The position numbers were made by a program, and so were the translations under genes. A DNA stretch of 28,501 nt, taken from Salinisphaera sp. UBA1666. GTDB taxonomy: Bacteria; Pseudomonadota; Gammaproteobacteria; Nevskiales; Salinisphaeraceae. Shown here piece by piece: positions 6,797-15,150 of the stretch; the stretch's first letter is position 1; each line of letters begins with the position of its first letter. The notes under the pieces were generated by a model. It saw only the letters and a program-made list of their open reading frames with translations, had not been told where the DNA came from and made no database searches. Where the stretch lies: NCBI GenBank assembly GCA_002320455.1, contig DCKU01000089.1:1-28501 (forward strand), in the 5' to 3' direction.

Positions 6797-7647
6797 CTGG
6801 CCAGCACCTGTTCCGGGTCGATACGCACGTTGTACCAGGTCATGCCCCAGTGCAGGTGCGGCCCCGTGGCCCGCCCGCTTGATCCTACCGCCCCCAGGGT
6901 CTGGCCCTGGGCCACGGTCTCGCCCTTGGCCACGTCGATCCGCGATAAGTGCAGGAAGTTGGAGCCGATACCGTGGCCGTGGTCGAGAAGCACGGTGCCG
7001 CCGGTGAGATACAGATCCCGGTCGACGAACACCACCGTGCCCGAGGCCGGGGCTACGACAGGCGTGCCGGCCGCGGCGGCGATATCCATGCCGGAATGCG
7101 CCGAGCCCGGCGTGCCGTTGTAAACCCGCTGGCTACCGAAATGCCCGGAGACCGGCCCACTGGCCGGCCGAATGAAGTGCTCGGCAAAACCCAGGCCGTC
7201 GTCGCTGGTCTGGCGTGCCGCGGCAACGCGGCCTTGTTCGGCGTCGATACGCCGGGCGATTTCCGCCGGGGGCGAGACAGTCTTGGGCGGTACGCCGTCT
7301 ACGCGCTGCGCCGGCCAGTCGTGGGCCGTAACGCGAATATCGACGGTCTGCGCGGATTCACCCGGCACCCGCACCTCGACCCGCGCCGGGCCTTTTGCAT
7401 CGCGTGCGATGCCGAACACCACGGTGCCGTAGTCGGTCACACGCAGCCGGCGCCCCGCGTAGGTGACGCGGCTGTCCGGCGGCACTCGGCCGATGACCAT
7501 CGCCCCCTGGGCGACATGCGCCGGAAACACCACCGTCGCTGCCGATGCCGCGTTGGCCGTCAGCCCCGCGCCGGCCAGTCCTATCGCAAGAACAGCCAGC
7601 GCCACACAGCGCCCGAGTCGAGATATGCGGTCGCGGATCGGTGTCAT
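6793..7647 (-). CDS. Exported M23-family peptidoglycan endopeptidase
   Basis: I place the start at the ATG at 7647, because the 284-residue product then begins with a normal Sec signal peptide (basic RISRLGR, hydrophobic VALAVLAIGLAGAGL, cleavage near ANAASA). Longer starts would run into the LysR gene. The C-terminal domain (residues 160-284) is a LytM/M23 zinc peptidase with His184 and Asp188 (HSGMD) and the GPHLHWG motif (His264, His266); His233 lies in the loop FLHLS. A beta-rich domain occupies residues 40-110. The enzyme would cut peptide cross-links of peptidoglycan in the periplasm. All catalytic residues are present, so it need not be a degenerate EnvC/NlpD-like activator. It is first in the coupled operon with the lipoprotein and lysozyme. 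Confidence 0.85.
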   Translation of the reverse strand: MTPIRDRISRLGRCVALAVLAIGLAGAGLTANAASAATVVFPAHVAQGAMVIGRVPPDSRVTYAGRRLRVTDYGTVVFGIARDAKGPARVEVRVPGESAQTVDIRVTAHDWPAQRVDGVPPKTVSPPAEIARRIDAEQGRVAAARQTSDDGLGFAEHFIRPASGPVSGHFGSQRVYNGTPGSAHSGMDIAAAAGTPVVAPASGTVVFVDRDLYLTGGTVLLDHGHGIGSNFLHLSRIDVAKGETVAQGQTLGAVGSSGRATGPHLHWGMTWYNVRIDPEQVLAR

Positions 7648-7723
7648 ATCGTTTGCCGCGGTGGCCCGAGTGCTCGAGGATAGCGGGTTTTCACGAGCCG
7701 ACGCCGAACACGGCTCGCCCATG

Positions 7724-8635
7724 TTAAACCAAGTAATAACTCTGAATCTGCTCGCCCAACCAGTCCATGACAACCTGCACCCGCCGCGACAGATTGCGCC
7801 GGTGCGGGTAAAGCAACGATACCGGCAGCGGCTCGGGCCGGTAGTCCGTTAGCACCTCGATGAGCCGGCCTTCGGCCAGATAACGCTGCACGCCCACGCG
7901 CGGCACCTGGATGAGCCCCAGCCCGGCCAGACAGGCCTCGGTATAGGCCATGGTGCCGTTGACGGTCACCACCCCCGGCAAGTCGAGAAACCGCGCCGTG
8001 TCGCCGTCGCGGTATTCCCAGCGTGGCACGGTATTGCCCAGATGCGGCACATAATAGATGACCGCATGCCCGGCACAGAGATCCGCGGGCCGGCGCGGCG
8101 TGCCACAGCGTGCCAGATACGCCGGGCTGGCACAGTTGACCACCGGCAACTGACCCAGCGGGCGGGCGATGAGCTGTGAGTCGGCCAGCGTGCCGACGCG
8201 CACCACGCAGTCCAGGCCGTCGCGCACCGGGTCGATACGATCGTCACTGGTCGACAGCTCGATCGATAGTCCCGGATGCGCCTCAAGAAACGCCGGCAGC
8301 CTGGGGATGACCAGATCACGGGCCATGGCGTGATTCATGTCGACGCGGACCCGCCCGGATAGCGCGCCGCGGGCTCTATCGAAGCGCGACTCGATGTCGT
8401 CGAGGTCATCCAGCCAGTCGCGGCTACGATCAAGCAGCAAGCGGCCGTCCTCGGTCAGCCTGACCTGCCGCGTCGTGCGATGGAGCAGCCGCACGCCCAG
8501 GTGATCCTCGAGCTGGGCGATCTGTCGCGACACCCGCGCCCGCGACACCCCCAGCTGCTCGGCCGCGCGTGTGAACCCGCCGGCCTCGGCCACGCGCACG
8601 AACGCGCTCAAGGCCGCTACGCGGTCGATGGGCAT
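7724..8635 (-). CDS. LysR-family transcriptional regulator
   Basis: The ATG at 8635 is preferred over a TTG three codons upstream. Of 303 residues, the first 65 form the winged helix-turn-helix (ALSAFVRVAEAGGFTRAAEQLGVSRARVSRQIAQLE). Residues 90-300 form the substrate-binding domain, with the patterns SGRVRVDM and LIARPLGQLPVVNCASPAYL of the CrgA/PA2449-like group. The gene diverges from the SDR gene across about 100 bp, the standard layout for a LysR protein that controls its divergent neighbour. The inducer is unknown. The M23 gene starts 76 bp after its stop on the same strand and could be co-transcribed. Confidence 0.88.
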   Translation of the reverse strand: MPIDRVAALSAFVRVAEAGGFTRAAEQLGVSRARVSRQIAQLEDHLGVRLLHRTTRQVRLTEDGRLLLDRSRDWLDDLDDIESRFDRARGALSGRVRVDMNHAMARDLVIPRLPAFLEAHPGLSIELSTSDDRIDPVRDGLDCVVRVGTLADSQLIARPLGQLPVVNCASPAYLARCGTPRRPADLCAGHAVIYYVPHLGNTVPRWEYRDGDTARFLDLPGVVTVNGTMAYTEACLAGLGLIQVPRVGVQRYLAEGRLIEVLTDYRPEPLPVSLLYPHRRNLSRRVQVVMDWLGEQIQSYYLV

Positions 8636-8738
8636 GATTGTCAACCCAATTGAAACAGTGCATTGATTATGCCGCCGTTTATCTCACTTCGCACGCCGCC
8701 TAATCTCGACACCGCACTGACAACACGAAGAGCCGACC

Positions 8739-9497
8739 ATGACGTCACGTATCGTTCTCATCACCGGCGGCAGCCGGGGCCTGGGCCGCAGCGCGGCATT
8801 GCACCTGGCCGATCGCGGCCACGACATCATCCTGACCTATCGCTCGCGCGCGGATGCCGCCGACGACGTGGTTGCCGCTATTCAGGCGCGTGGCCGCACC
8901 GCGGTGGCCCTGGCACTGGACACGGCAGCCACCGACACGTTTGCTGATTTCATTGCGCGCGTGACCGCCGCTTTATCCCAGACCTGGGGACGCACCACTC
9001 TCGACGCGCTAATCAACAACGCCGGCATGGGCCTGCAAGAACCGTTCGCGAGCACCCGCGAAGACCAGTTCGACGCCATCATGAATACCCATGTGAAAGG
9101 CCCGTTTTTTCTGACCCAGCAGCTGTTGCCGCTGATCGCGAATGAGGGCCGCATCCTTAACGTCTCCAGCGGCCTGGCGCGGTTCAGCCTGCCCGGCATG
9201 TCGGCTTATGGCGCGGCCAAGGGCGCCATCGAGGTGCTGACTCGCTATCAGGCCCAGGAACTGGCCGAGCGCGGCATCCGCGTCAACGTCATCGCCCCCG
9301 GCGCCATCGCTACGGACTTTGGCGGCGGCAACGTTCGCGATAACGCAGATGCGAGCGCCATGGTGTCCTCGATTACCGCGCTGGGCCGCCCCGGGGAGCC
9401 GGACGAGATCGGCAGCGCCATGGCCATGCTGCTCTCCGACGATGCCGGCTGGATCAACGGCCAGCGCATCGAAGCCTCGGGTGGCATGCGGCTGTAA
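8739..9497 (+). CDS. Short-chain dehydrogenase/reductase
   Basis: The 252-residue classical SDR has the NAD(P)-binding TGGSRGLG (residues 9-16), NNAG (93-96), the catalytic Ser143/Ser144 in NVSSGL, and Tyr157-x3-Lys161 (YGAAK). The Arg-rich turn TYRSR after the second strand suggests NADPH preference. The C terminus (GWINGQRIEASGGM) is normal for the family. The substrate cannot be read from the sequence. It diverges from the LysR gene and is probably its target. Confidence 0.88.
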   Translation: MTSRIVLITGGSRGLGRSAALHLADRGHDIILTYRSRADAADDVVAAIQARGRTAVALALDTAATDTFADFIARVTAALSQTWGRTTLDALINNAGMGLQEPFASTREDQFDAIMNTHVKGPFFLTQQLLPLIANEGRILNVSSGLARFSLPGMSAYGAAKGAIEVLTRYQAQELAERGIRVNVIAPGAIATDFGGGNVRDNADASAMVSSITALGRPGEPDEIGSAMAMLLSDDAGWINGQRIEASGGMRL

Positions 9498-9584
9498 CAC
9501 GCACGGCCAGCCAAGCACCGGCCGCCGTCCGGCGGCGCGAGCGGCTGGGTAGAGCCGCGCGCATCGTCGCCGTGGCTCGAAACA

Positions 9585-9612
9585 ACCGGCTAGCGGGCGC
9601 TCGCTAGCCGGT
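9585..9612. terminator. Strong hairpin downstream of the SDR gene
   Basis: ACCGGCTAGCG (9585-9595) and CGCTAGCCGGT (9602-9612) are perfect 11-bp arms around 6 bases. The hairpin lies 88 bp after the SDR stop in the gap 9498-9756. A GC-rich stretch, not a T tract, follows, so it is not a classical intrinsic terminator. It may protect the mRNA 3' end or act with Rho. The same gap also holds the short hairpin GCCGCCGtCCGGCGGC near 9521-9537. Confidence 0.4.
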
Positions 9613-9756
9613 CCGGGCCATAGCCCAAGCCGTCTGGCGTCCAGCCACGCCCCGCTGCCGCCCGGCATGAAATCGCTCGAGTATCCAGTCATGTCGATAC
9701 AGGACGAACGGCGTAGGCTGCCAAGAACCCATCAACACACCTCGCCCACGCCGCCC

Positions 9757-10020
9757 ATGCTGCACTGGATACTCAGCCTCGTACTCGCCTTGCTTGGGCT
9801 GTTTCTGCTCACGCGCGGTGCCCGGCGCTGGCAACAACGCGCCGGCCTTCCCGACGCGCTGCGGTTTGTCTTCATCGGGGCCGGCGTCCTGATCAGTGCA
9901 GCCGCCAATCTCTGGCGCGACACGGCATATGGAACGCCGATCCTGTCGATTCTGGCCACCGCGCTGTTGATCATCGGTCTGGCGCTCAGCCTCTGGCACA
10001 AGCGGCGCCCGGCGCGATAG
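9757..10020 (+). CDS. Small membrane protein of unknown function
   Basis: From the ATG at 9757 the product has 87 residues with three hydrophobic segments: LHWILSLVLALLGLFLLT, FVFIGAGVLISAA and ILSILATALLIIGLALSL. A short basic tail (HKRRPAR) ends the protein. An upstream ATG at 9691 would add a polar 22-residue leader; neither start has a clear Shine-Dalgarno. I do not recognise a family. The coding case rests on the clean membrane pattern and third-position GC, so existence is likely but not certain. Confidence 0.55.
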   Translation: MLHWILSLVLALLGLFLLTRGARRWQQRAGLPDALRFVFIGAGVLISAAANLWRDTAYGTPILSILATALLIIGLALSLWHKRRPAR

Positions 10021-10105
10021 GCCATGCGCGACCTAGCCCAAGCGCACGTCGGTTATTGCCATACTCGAGCCACGCAATGTTCCCCGCACACTCAGGATGA
10101 CCGAC

Positions 10106-10855
10106 ATGGCACGCGAGATAACGACCCCCACCCCGGACGGCGCGATGGACGCCCATATCTTCACGCCCGAAGGCGCCAGCGGCCCGCTGCCGGCGGTGGT
10201 GCTGTTCACCGACATCGGCGGGTTGCGCCCTTGCTATTTCGACAAGGCCCAGACCGTGGCCGACGACGGCTATGCCGTGTTGATGCCTAATATCTACTAC
10301 CGCGATACAGCCGGTGCCGTGGTGCCCGAGGGCAAGAGCTTTCGCGACGCCGATGTGCGCCCCACGTTATTTGAATACGCGGCCCGGCTGACGCCGACGG
10401 CCCAGTCGGCTGACTTTGAAGCGCTGGTCACCACCGTCGACGCCGAACCGGAGTTCGCGACCGGGCAATCCATCGGCGTAGTGGGTTATTGCATGACCGG
10501 CGCTTTTGCCCTGCGCATGGCCGCCGAGCACCCGCTGCGCGTAGCCGCCGCGGCCGGCTTTCATGCCGCCAAGCTGGCCGCCGCCGACGACGCCGACAGC
10601 CCGGTGCATCTGGCCGATCGTATCCGCGCGCGGGTGTATCTGGGGCATGCCGACAAAGACGAGCTGCTCCCCCCAACCCAGATCGCCCGCCTGGACGAAG
10701 CCCTGGCCGCGGCCGGCGTGGCCTTCACCACCGAGCTTTACGCGGGGGCCGCCCACGGCTATACCGCCTTCGATGCCCCGGCCTACGATGAAGCCGCCGA
10801 CGCGCGTCATTACAAGCGCTTGGCCACGCTGTTCGAGGAAACGCTGGGCGTATAG
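10106..10855 (+). CDS. Dienelactone-hydrolase-family alpha/beta hydrolase
   Basis: I choose the ATG at 10106, preceded by CAGGA at 8 bases, over the ATG nine bases earlier. The 249-residue product has the DLH nucleophile motif GYCMTG (Cys129), an acid in GHADKDELLP (Asp183 or Asp185) and His217 in AAHGYT, which completes the Cys-Asp-His triad. The N terminus (AHIFTPEG, VVLFTDIGGL) is typical of the family. Members hydrolyse dienelactones in chlorocatechol degradation or act as general carboxyesterases. No aromatic-ring degradation genes are nearby, so a general esterase role is as likely. It converges on the adaptor gene that follows. Confidence 0.85.
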   Translation: MAREITTPTPDGAMDAHIFTPEGASGPLPAVVLFTDIGGLRPCYFDKAQTVADDGYAVLMPNIYYRDTAGAVVPEGKSFRDADVRPTLFEYAARLTPTAQSADFEALVTTVDAEPEFATGQSIGVVGYCMTGAFALRMAAEHPLRVAAAAGFHAAKLAAADDADSPVHLADRIRARVYLGHADKDELLPPTQIARLDEALAAAGVAFTTELYAGAAHGYTAFDAPAYDEAADARHYKRLATLFEETLGV

Positions 10856-10868
10856 GCCGCGAGCGGCC
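10855..10868. terminator. Short hairpin between convergent genes
   Basis: GGCCG-cgag-CGGCC starts at the last base of the hydrolase stop codon and fills most of the 16-bp gap to the convergent adaptor gene. No T tract is present on either strand, so termination function is only possible. Confidence 0.3.
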
Positions 10869-10871
10869 GCA

Positions 10872-12011
10872 CTAATCGGCCCCCGACCGAGCAGCCTCCA
10901 GACGCGCCCGATCGGTGGACGCCCCAGACACGCCCAGATTGGAATCCACATCGGCGAAATCGGTGTGGATCGTGGTCTCCACCGACAGGCCCTGCTTCAG
11001 ACGGGCGATGGCGCCCTGGCCCGGGTCGATGGTGATCTTGATCGGCAGGCGCTGGACCACCTTGGTGAAGTTGCCGGTGGCGTTGTCCGGGGCGATCGGC
11101 GAAAACGTGACCCCGGTGGCCGGCGCCAGGCTGTCGACGTGGCCGGTGAGCGGGTCATCGGGAAACGCGTCCACGTGGATCGACACCGGCTGGCCCGGGG
11201 CCACATGGGTCAGATCGGTCTCACGATAGTTGGCCTGCACGTAGATGTTCTGTAGCGGCACCACGGCCATGAGTGCGGTGCCCGGATCAACCCAGGCGCC
11301 GGGACGTGCTGCGCGCTCGCCTACGACACCGGCCTTGGGCGCCACGACGTCGGTATACGACAGGTTCAAGCGGGCATCGGCCAGCCGCGCCCGGGCAACC
11401 GCCAGACTGGCTTCGGCCTGCTCTTTCTGGGCTTTCAGCACCTTGAGCTGGCTTTTGGCAGCGGCCAAGTCGGCCCGGTCGGCGGCCAGCTGGCTGCTGG
11501 CCGAGCGGGCATCGGCATCCTGGCGCTGGCGGGATTCCTCGGAGATACCGTTGGCGCTGGCCAGCTCGCGATAGCGTTTGGCGTTGCGCTCGGCAAAATC
11601 GGCCGAGGCCCGGTCGCGCTCGACTACTGCCTGGGCCTGGTCGATCAGCGCGGGCTGACGCGCGATTTCTGCGGCCAGCTCGTCGACCCGCGCACGGGCC
11701 GTGCCGACCTGGGCCTTGGCCTCGGCCACCGCGGTCTCGTAGGGGCGGGCATCCAGGCGCGCCAGAGGCTGACCTTTCTCGACCACTTCGTTATCGGCCA
11801 CCAATACCTCGGCCACCTGGCCGGACACCCGCGGCGCGACGGTGACGTAGTGCGCCTCGATTTGGGCGTCGTTGGTCCAGATATCGGCATCGGGCACGAA
11901 CGTCTGCCAGAGCGCGGCCGCCACGCCGATCACGACGACGGTCGCGATGATCACGATGAGGATCACCCAGCCGATAGAGCGGGACTTCTGCGGTTGTTCT
12001 GAATCAGACAT
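10872..12011 (-). CDS. HlyD/EmrA-type membrane fusion protein
   Basis: The 379-residue adaptor has one N-terminal membrane anchor (residues 13-36, GWVILIVIIATVVVIGVAA) and then a split lipoyl/biotinyl domain (APRVSGQVAEVLVADNEVVEKG). A long alpha-helical hairpin rich in Ala, Glu and Arg follows (about 95-210). The second lipoyl half is VVAPKAGVVGERAARPG, and a beta-barrel ends in the EmrA-typical NATGNFTKVVQRLPIKI. It would link the inner-membrane pump to an outer-membrane channel. It starts 2 bases after the pump gene stop, so they form one operon with the MarR gene. No outer-membrane factor gene is in the window. Confidence 0.9.
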   Translation of the reverse strand: MSDSEQPQKSRSIGWVILIVIIATVVVIGVAAALWQTFVPDADIWTNDAQIEAHYVTVAPRVSGQVAEVLVADNEVVEKGQPLARLDARPYETAVAEAKAQVGTARARVDELAAEIARQPALIDQAQAVVERDRASADFAERNAKRYRELASANGISEESRQRQDADARSASSQLAADRADLAAAKSQLKVLKAQKEQAEASLAVARARLADARLNLSYTDVVAPKAGVVGERAARPGAWVDPGTALMAVVPLQNIYVQANYRETDLTHVAPGQPVSIHVDAFPDDPLTGHVDSLAPATGVTFSPIAPDNATGNFTKVVQRLPIKITIDPGQGAIARLKQGLSVETTIHTDFADVDSNLGVSGASTDRARLEAARSGAD

Positions 12012-12012
12012 A

Positions 12013-13578
12013 TCAGGTGCCGGGAGGAATTTTCAGACGCGGCGGATAGACCCGCTCGGTGATGACACAGGTCACGAGCAACAGCCCGGCCAGGCCCAGC
12101 ATCAGCTGCCAGCCGTCGGCCAGCGCCAGCGTCTGGGCCTGGCTTTGGATATGGTTGGCGAACTGCGACAGCGCCTGGGCGGTGCCACCCTGGGCGCTCA
12201 AAGGCGTGGCGTCGTGGCCAGTCAGCGCGGTGGACTGGGCCAGCTCGTAGCGACGGCCGCCGATTCGATCGAGCAGCGCATGCGAGTGCACATCACCGCG
12301 TGCCCGCAGAAACCAGTCGAGCACGCCGGTGCCGATAGGTGCGGCCAGCGCGCGGGTAACGTTGATGGTGGCCGCGGCATAAGGGCCTTCGGCCGGTGCC
12401 ACCACGCCGGTGGCCAGCATCAACAGCGAAACCACCACCAGGGCCTGACCCACCACCGCAATCGACTGGCCCAGATAAAAGTTATGCCGGATCCAGTCGG
12501 GCGAGACCTGGGTATACAGCGCACAGGTCGTGGCCACCAGCAGCAAGCCCACCACCAGACACCAGCGCGCATCCACCCGCTTGAAATTCAACAGCCAGGA
12601 CACCGCCGGCAGCAGCACCAGCGGCGGCAGGGCCACGATCATGGCCACCGGCAGGGTCTGGGCCGGCCGATAGCCGTGGACTTCGGACAAGAACCGCGCC
12701 GGCAGGGTGGAGAAGGCAAACCCCAGCACGATGAAGCCGAACAGCATGAGGGTGCCGAAGGCAAAATTGGGCCGAAGCAACAGCTGCGGCCAGATGAACG
12801 GCACCGGGTGGTAGCACTCGTGCATCACGAAAACCACCAACGAAACACTGCCCACGATGGCCAACGCGGCAATCAGCGGCGAATGCAGCCAGTCCAGCCG
12901 CTCGCCCTGTGAAAACAGCGTGACGATACAAATACCGGCGGTCCAGCCGAGAATCAGCCCGATCCAATCAAGCTGGCGAAACCGCGACAGCCGCAGCGGA
13001 TCCTGAGGCACGCCGTAGAGGATCAGCCCGGTAGCTACGGCCGCCGCCGGCACCACCGAAAGATAGATGGCGTCATAACCGGCCACCTGGTGCGCCCAGG
13101 CCACCACCGGTGCGCCAAAGTTGGGCGCAAAAGTGGCGGTCAGCGCATAGGCCGCCAACCCAAAGAGTTTGATCGAGGGCGTGAGAAACCGCAGGGCCAC
13201 CGTCATCAACAGCGGAATCAGAAAGCCGGTGGAAAGCCCCTGAAAATAGCGCAGCACATAGAACGCCTCGGGCGAGTGTACGGCCGCACACGCGATCGAC
13301 AGCAGCCCCAGAAAGACCGTGGCAAAGGCCGCGAATCGACGCATTGAAAACGCGATCGCCAGCCACGGCGCCACGAGCATGCCCATCACTTCGCCCACCG
13401 AAAACAGCGTCTCGAACCAACTCCCGCGGTCTATGCCCACGCCCAGATGGCCGCGAATATCGGCCATGGCCAGCGTGGTGGCCTGGGCGTTGATATCGGC
13501 AGCGATACAGGCCAACAACACCCCGGCCAGCCCGGCGACGAGATAACCGGCCATGCGCTGTTCGCCCGACTCAGCCAT
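12013..13578 (-). CDS. DHA2-family (EmrB/QacA-like) drug:H+ antiporter
   Basis: The 521-residue protein has about 14 hydrophobic segments, the DHA2 count, and begins GYLVAGLAGVLLACIAADINAQ. The segment ALRFLTP and the loop WFETLFSVGEVMGMLVAPW take the place of the standard drug-antiporter motifs. The sequence AAATINVTRALAAPIGTGVLDWFL near the C terminus matches EmrB-like pumps. Such pumps expel hydrophobic compounds using the proton gradient. The start overlaps the end of the MarR gene by 8 bases. Residues that would fix the substrate are not visible. Confidence 0.87.
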   Translation of the reverse strand: MAESGEQRMAGYLVAGLAGVLLACIAADINAQATTLAMADIRGHLGVGIDRGSWFETLFSVGEVMGMLVAPWLAIAFSMRRFAAFATVFLGLLSIACAAVHSPEAFYVLRYFQGLSTGFLIPLLMTVALRFLTPSIKLFGLAAYALTATFAPNFGAPVVAWAHQVAGYDAIYLSVVPAAAVATGLILYGVPQDPLRLSRFRQLDWIGLILGWTAGICIVTLFSQGERLDWLHSPLIAALAIVGSVSLVVFVMHECYHPVPFIWPQLLLRPNFAFGTLMLFGFIVLGFAFSTLPARFLSEVHGYRPAQTLPVAMIVALPPLVLLPAVSWLLNFKRVDARWCLVVGLLLVATTCALYTQVSPDWIRHNFYLGQSIAVVGQALVVVSLLMLATGVVAPAEGPYAAATINVTRALAAPIGTGVLDWFLRARGDVHSHALLDRIGGRRYELAQSTALTGHDATPLSAQGGTAQALSQFANHIQSQAQTLALADGWQLMLGLAGLLLVTCVITERVYPPRLKIPPGT

Positions 13579-14014
13579 CGGCCGCGTTTCCCAGACCGTC
13601 CGTCATGTGATCGGCGATAGCCACGAACTGGGCCACGTCGGCCTCGGCCAGGCCGTGGGCCATGCGCCGCCCCGCCGCGGCCTGGATATCGAGCACGCGC
13701 GCCAACAAGTCACGGCCGGCCGGCGTGACCGCCAACAGCGGCACCCGACGATCGACCGTGTTGTCGCGCTGGACGACCAGTCCACGCTCACGCAGCTGGG
13801 CCACGGCCCGGGTCACCTGCCCGCGATCGCTGTCCATGCGTTGCGATATCGCATGCACCGTGGCCGCTTTTGCCCCGGCGACACACTTGAGCACCCGCAC
13901 CTGGGCCACGCTCAGCTCGATCGCATGCGTGCGAAACGCTTCACGCATGGTGCGCTGATAGGCATGCATCAAGCGATGCAGGCTTTCGCCGAAGATCAGC
14001 TGCGAGTCGGTCAC
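13571..14014 (-). CDS. MarR-family transcriptional regulator
   Basis: The 147-residue protein starts with GTG (no in-frame ATG gives a complete domain). It has the MarR winged helix: LSVAQVRVLKCVAGAKAATVHAISQRMDSDRGQVTRAVAQLRERGLVVQ, with the wing DNTVDRRVPLLAVTPAGRDLL. MarR repressors are released from DNA by small phenolic or lipophilic ligands, often pump substrates. It is first in the operon with the pump and adaptor. A 19-bp perfect-arm dyad 50 bp upstream of its start is the likely operator, shared with the divergent metallo-hydrolase gene. Confidence 0.9.
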   Translation of the reverse strand: MTDSQLIFGESLHRLMHAYQRTMREAFRTHAIELSVAQVRVLKCVAGAKAATVHAISQRMDSDRGQVTRAVAQLRERGLVVQRDNTVDRRVPLLAVTPAGRDLLARVLDIQAAAGRRMAHGLAEADVAQFVAIADHMTDGLGNAADG

Positions 14015-14063
14015 TTAAATAACTGCATGTGCCACCCAATTGCGGCGCGCATCATCGCTGTTT

Positions 14064-14082
14064 TCGTTGACCTAGTCAACGA
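14064..14082. promoter_or_regulatory. Candidate MarR operator, 8-bp perfect arms
   Basis: TCGTTGAC-cta-GTCAACGA is a perfect inverted repeat with a 3-bp centre in the 166-bp gap between the marR start (14014) and the divergent hydrolase start (14181). Length and symmetry fit a MarR dimer site. One site placed here could control both directions. Binding is inferred. Confidence 0.6.
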
Positions 14083-14180
14083 CCTGACCGCGACATGATC
14101 GTCGGCGGGCTTGCCCCCGACTGCACAAAGATGGGCCGATTGCTGTAGTTTTAGGTGTATTGCTCACAATCTTTGACGCC

Positions 14181-15035
14181 ATGACACAGAAACAGCCTGC
14201 AAACGCGCATCGCCTGGCGATTGGTGATTTCACGCTCACCACGCTCATGGACGGCCAGTTCGAGGCCGGTCTGGACGTACTGCTCAACATCGACGAAGCC
14301 CGCGCCCGACAGTTGCACGACGCCAGCCGCCGCCCGGCCCCGGCCCGTATCTCCTTGAGCGCTTACCTGCTGGATACCGGCACGCAGAAGATTCTGATCG
14401 ACGCCGGCTTCGGCCCGCTGGGCGGTGGCGCCGGCGGCCTGCTGGCCGACAGCCTGGCGGATGCCGGGGTCAAGCCTGCGGACATCGATACGGTGCTGAT
14501 CACCCACGTGCATCCCGACCATATCGGCGGGCTGATCGACGATAACGACCAGCCAACGCTGCCCAACGCGACGATCCTGGTGCCGGCCGGCGAGATGGAT
14601 TTCTGGTCTGGCGAGGCGCCCAACGAGGGCCTTGAAGAACACTTCCAGGCCGCCGCTCGGGTGTTCAAGGCCGTGGGCTCGCAGATGCAGCGCCTGGAAG
14701 GCGACGAGGTGCTGCCGGGCGTCACGCGCGTACCGCTGCCCGGCCACACGCCCGATCACTCGGGGTATCGCATTCGCTCGGCCAACGAGCAGGTGCTGAT
14801 CTGGACCGATATCGTGCACATGCCCCAGATCCAGTTCCCGAACCCGGATGCCGGCATCGGCTTCGACGTGGACCCGGATCAGGCCCGTGAGACCCGCAAG
14901 CAGATCATGGCCGAGCTGGCCGAGTCACGCGAGATGGTGGCCGGGCATCATCTGGACTTCCCCGGCGTGGGTTATGTGGTCGAAGACGGCGAGGGCTATC
15001 GCTTTCTGCCGCACGTGTGGCAGCCCACGGCATAA
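14181..15035 (+). CDS. Metallo-beta-lactamase-fold hydrolase
   Basis: The ATG at 14181 is preferred over an in-frame TTG at 14160; the Shine-Dalgarno is weak in both cases. The 284-residue product has the MBL metal motif THVHPDHIGG (His109, His111, Asp113, His114). The other ligands are in PLPGHTPDHS, IWTDIVH and GHHLDFPG. The early SLSAYLLDTGTQKILIDAGFGP is typical of the AttM/quorum-quenching lactonase-like and MBL hydrolase groups. The substrate is unknown. The gene shares the upstream region and its dyad with the MarR-pump operon, so it may be induced by the same compound. Confidence 0.87.
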   Translation: MTQKQPANAHRLAIGDFTLTTLMDGQFEAGLDVLLNIDEARARQLHDASRRPAPARISLSAYLLDTGTQKILIDAGFGPLGGGAGGLLADSLADAGVKPADIDTVLITHVHPDHIGGLIDDNDQPTLPNATILVPAGEMDFWSGEAPNEGLEEHFQAAARVFKAVGSQMQRLEGDEVLPGVTRVPLPGHTPDHSGYRIRSANEQVLIWTDIVHMPQIQFPNPDAGIGFDVDPDQARETRKQIMAELAESREMVAGHHLDFPGVGYVVEDGEGYRFLPHVWQPTA

Positions 15036-15089
15036 GCGTTGTCGACGCGCTCGGCCCGAGCGGCTGACGCCCGAGCGCACACAGGCGAC

Positions 15090-15120
15090 TAGCTCCGAGT
15101 GAGATCTCCGCTCGGGGCTA
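15090..15120. terminator. Hairpin between the MBL and beta-hydroxyacid dehydrogenase genes
   Basis: TAGCTCCGAG and CTCGGGGCTA pair over 10 positions (one G-T) around an 11-base loop. It lies 55 bp after the MBL stop and 30 bp before the next gene. The T tract is missing, so intrinsic termination is uncertain. Confidence 0.4.
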
Positions 15121-15150
15121 TCGCTGACATGTCGTCTATCGAGGTAGAAC

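Noticed and set aside
11872..12912. Open frame of 346 codons opposite the first DHA2 pump gene
   Set aside because: The Gln/His/Arg-rich product mirrors the membrane codons on the other strand; there is no domain and no ribosome site.
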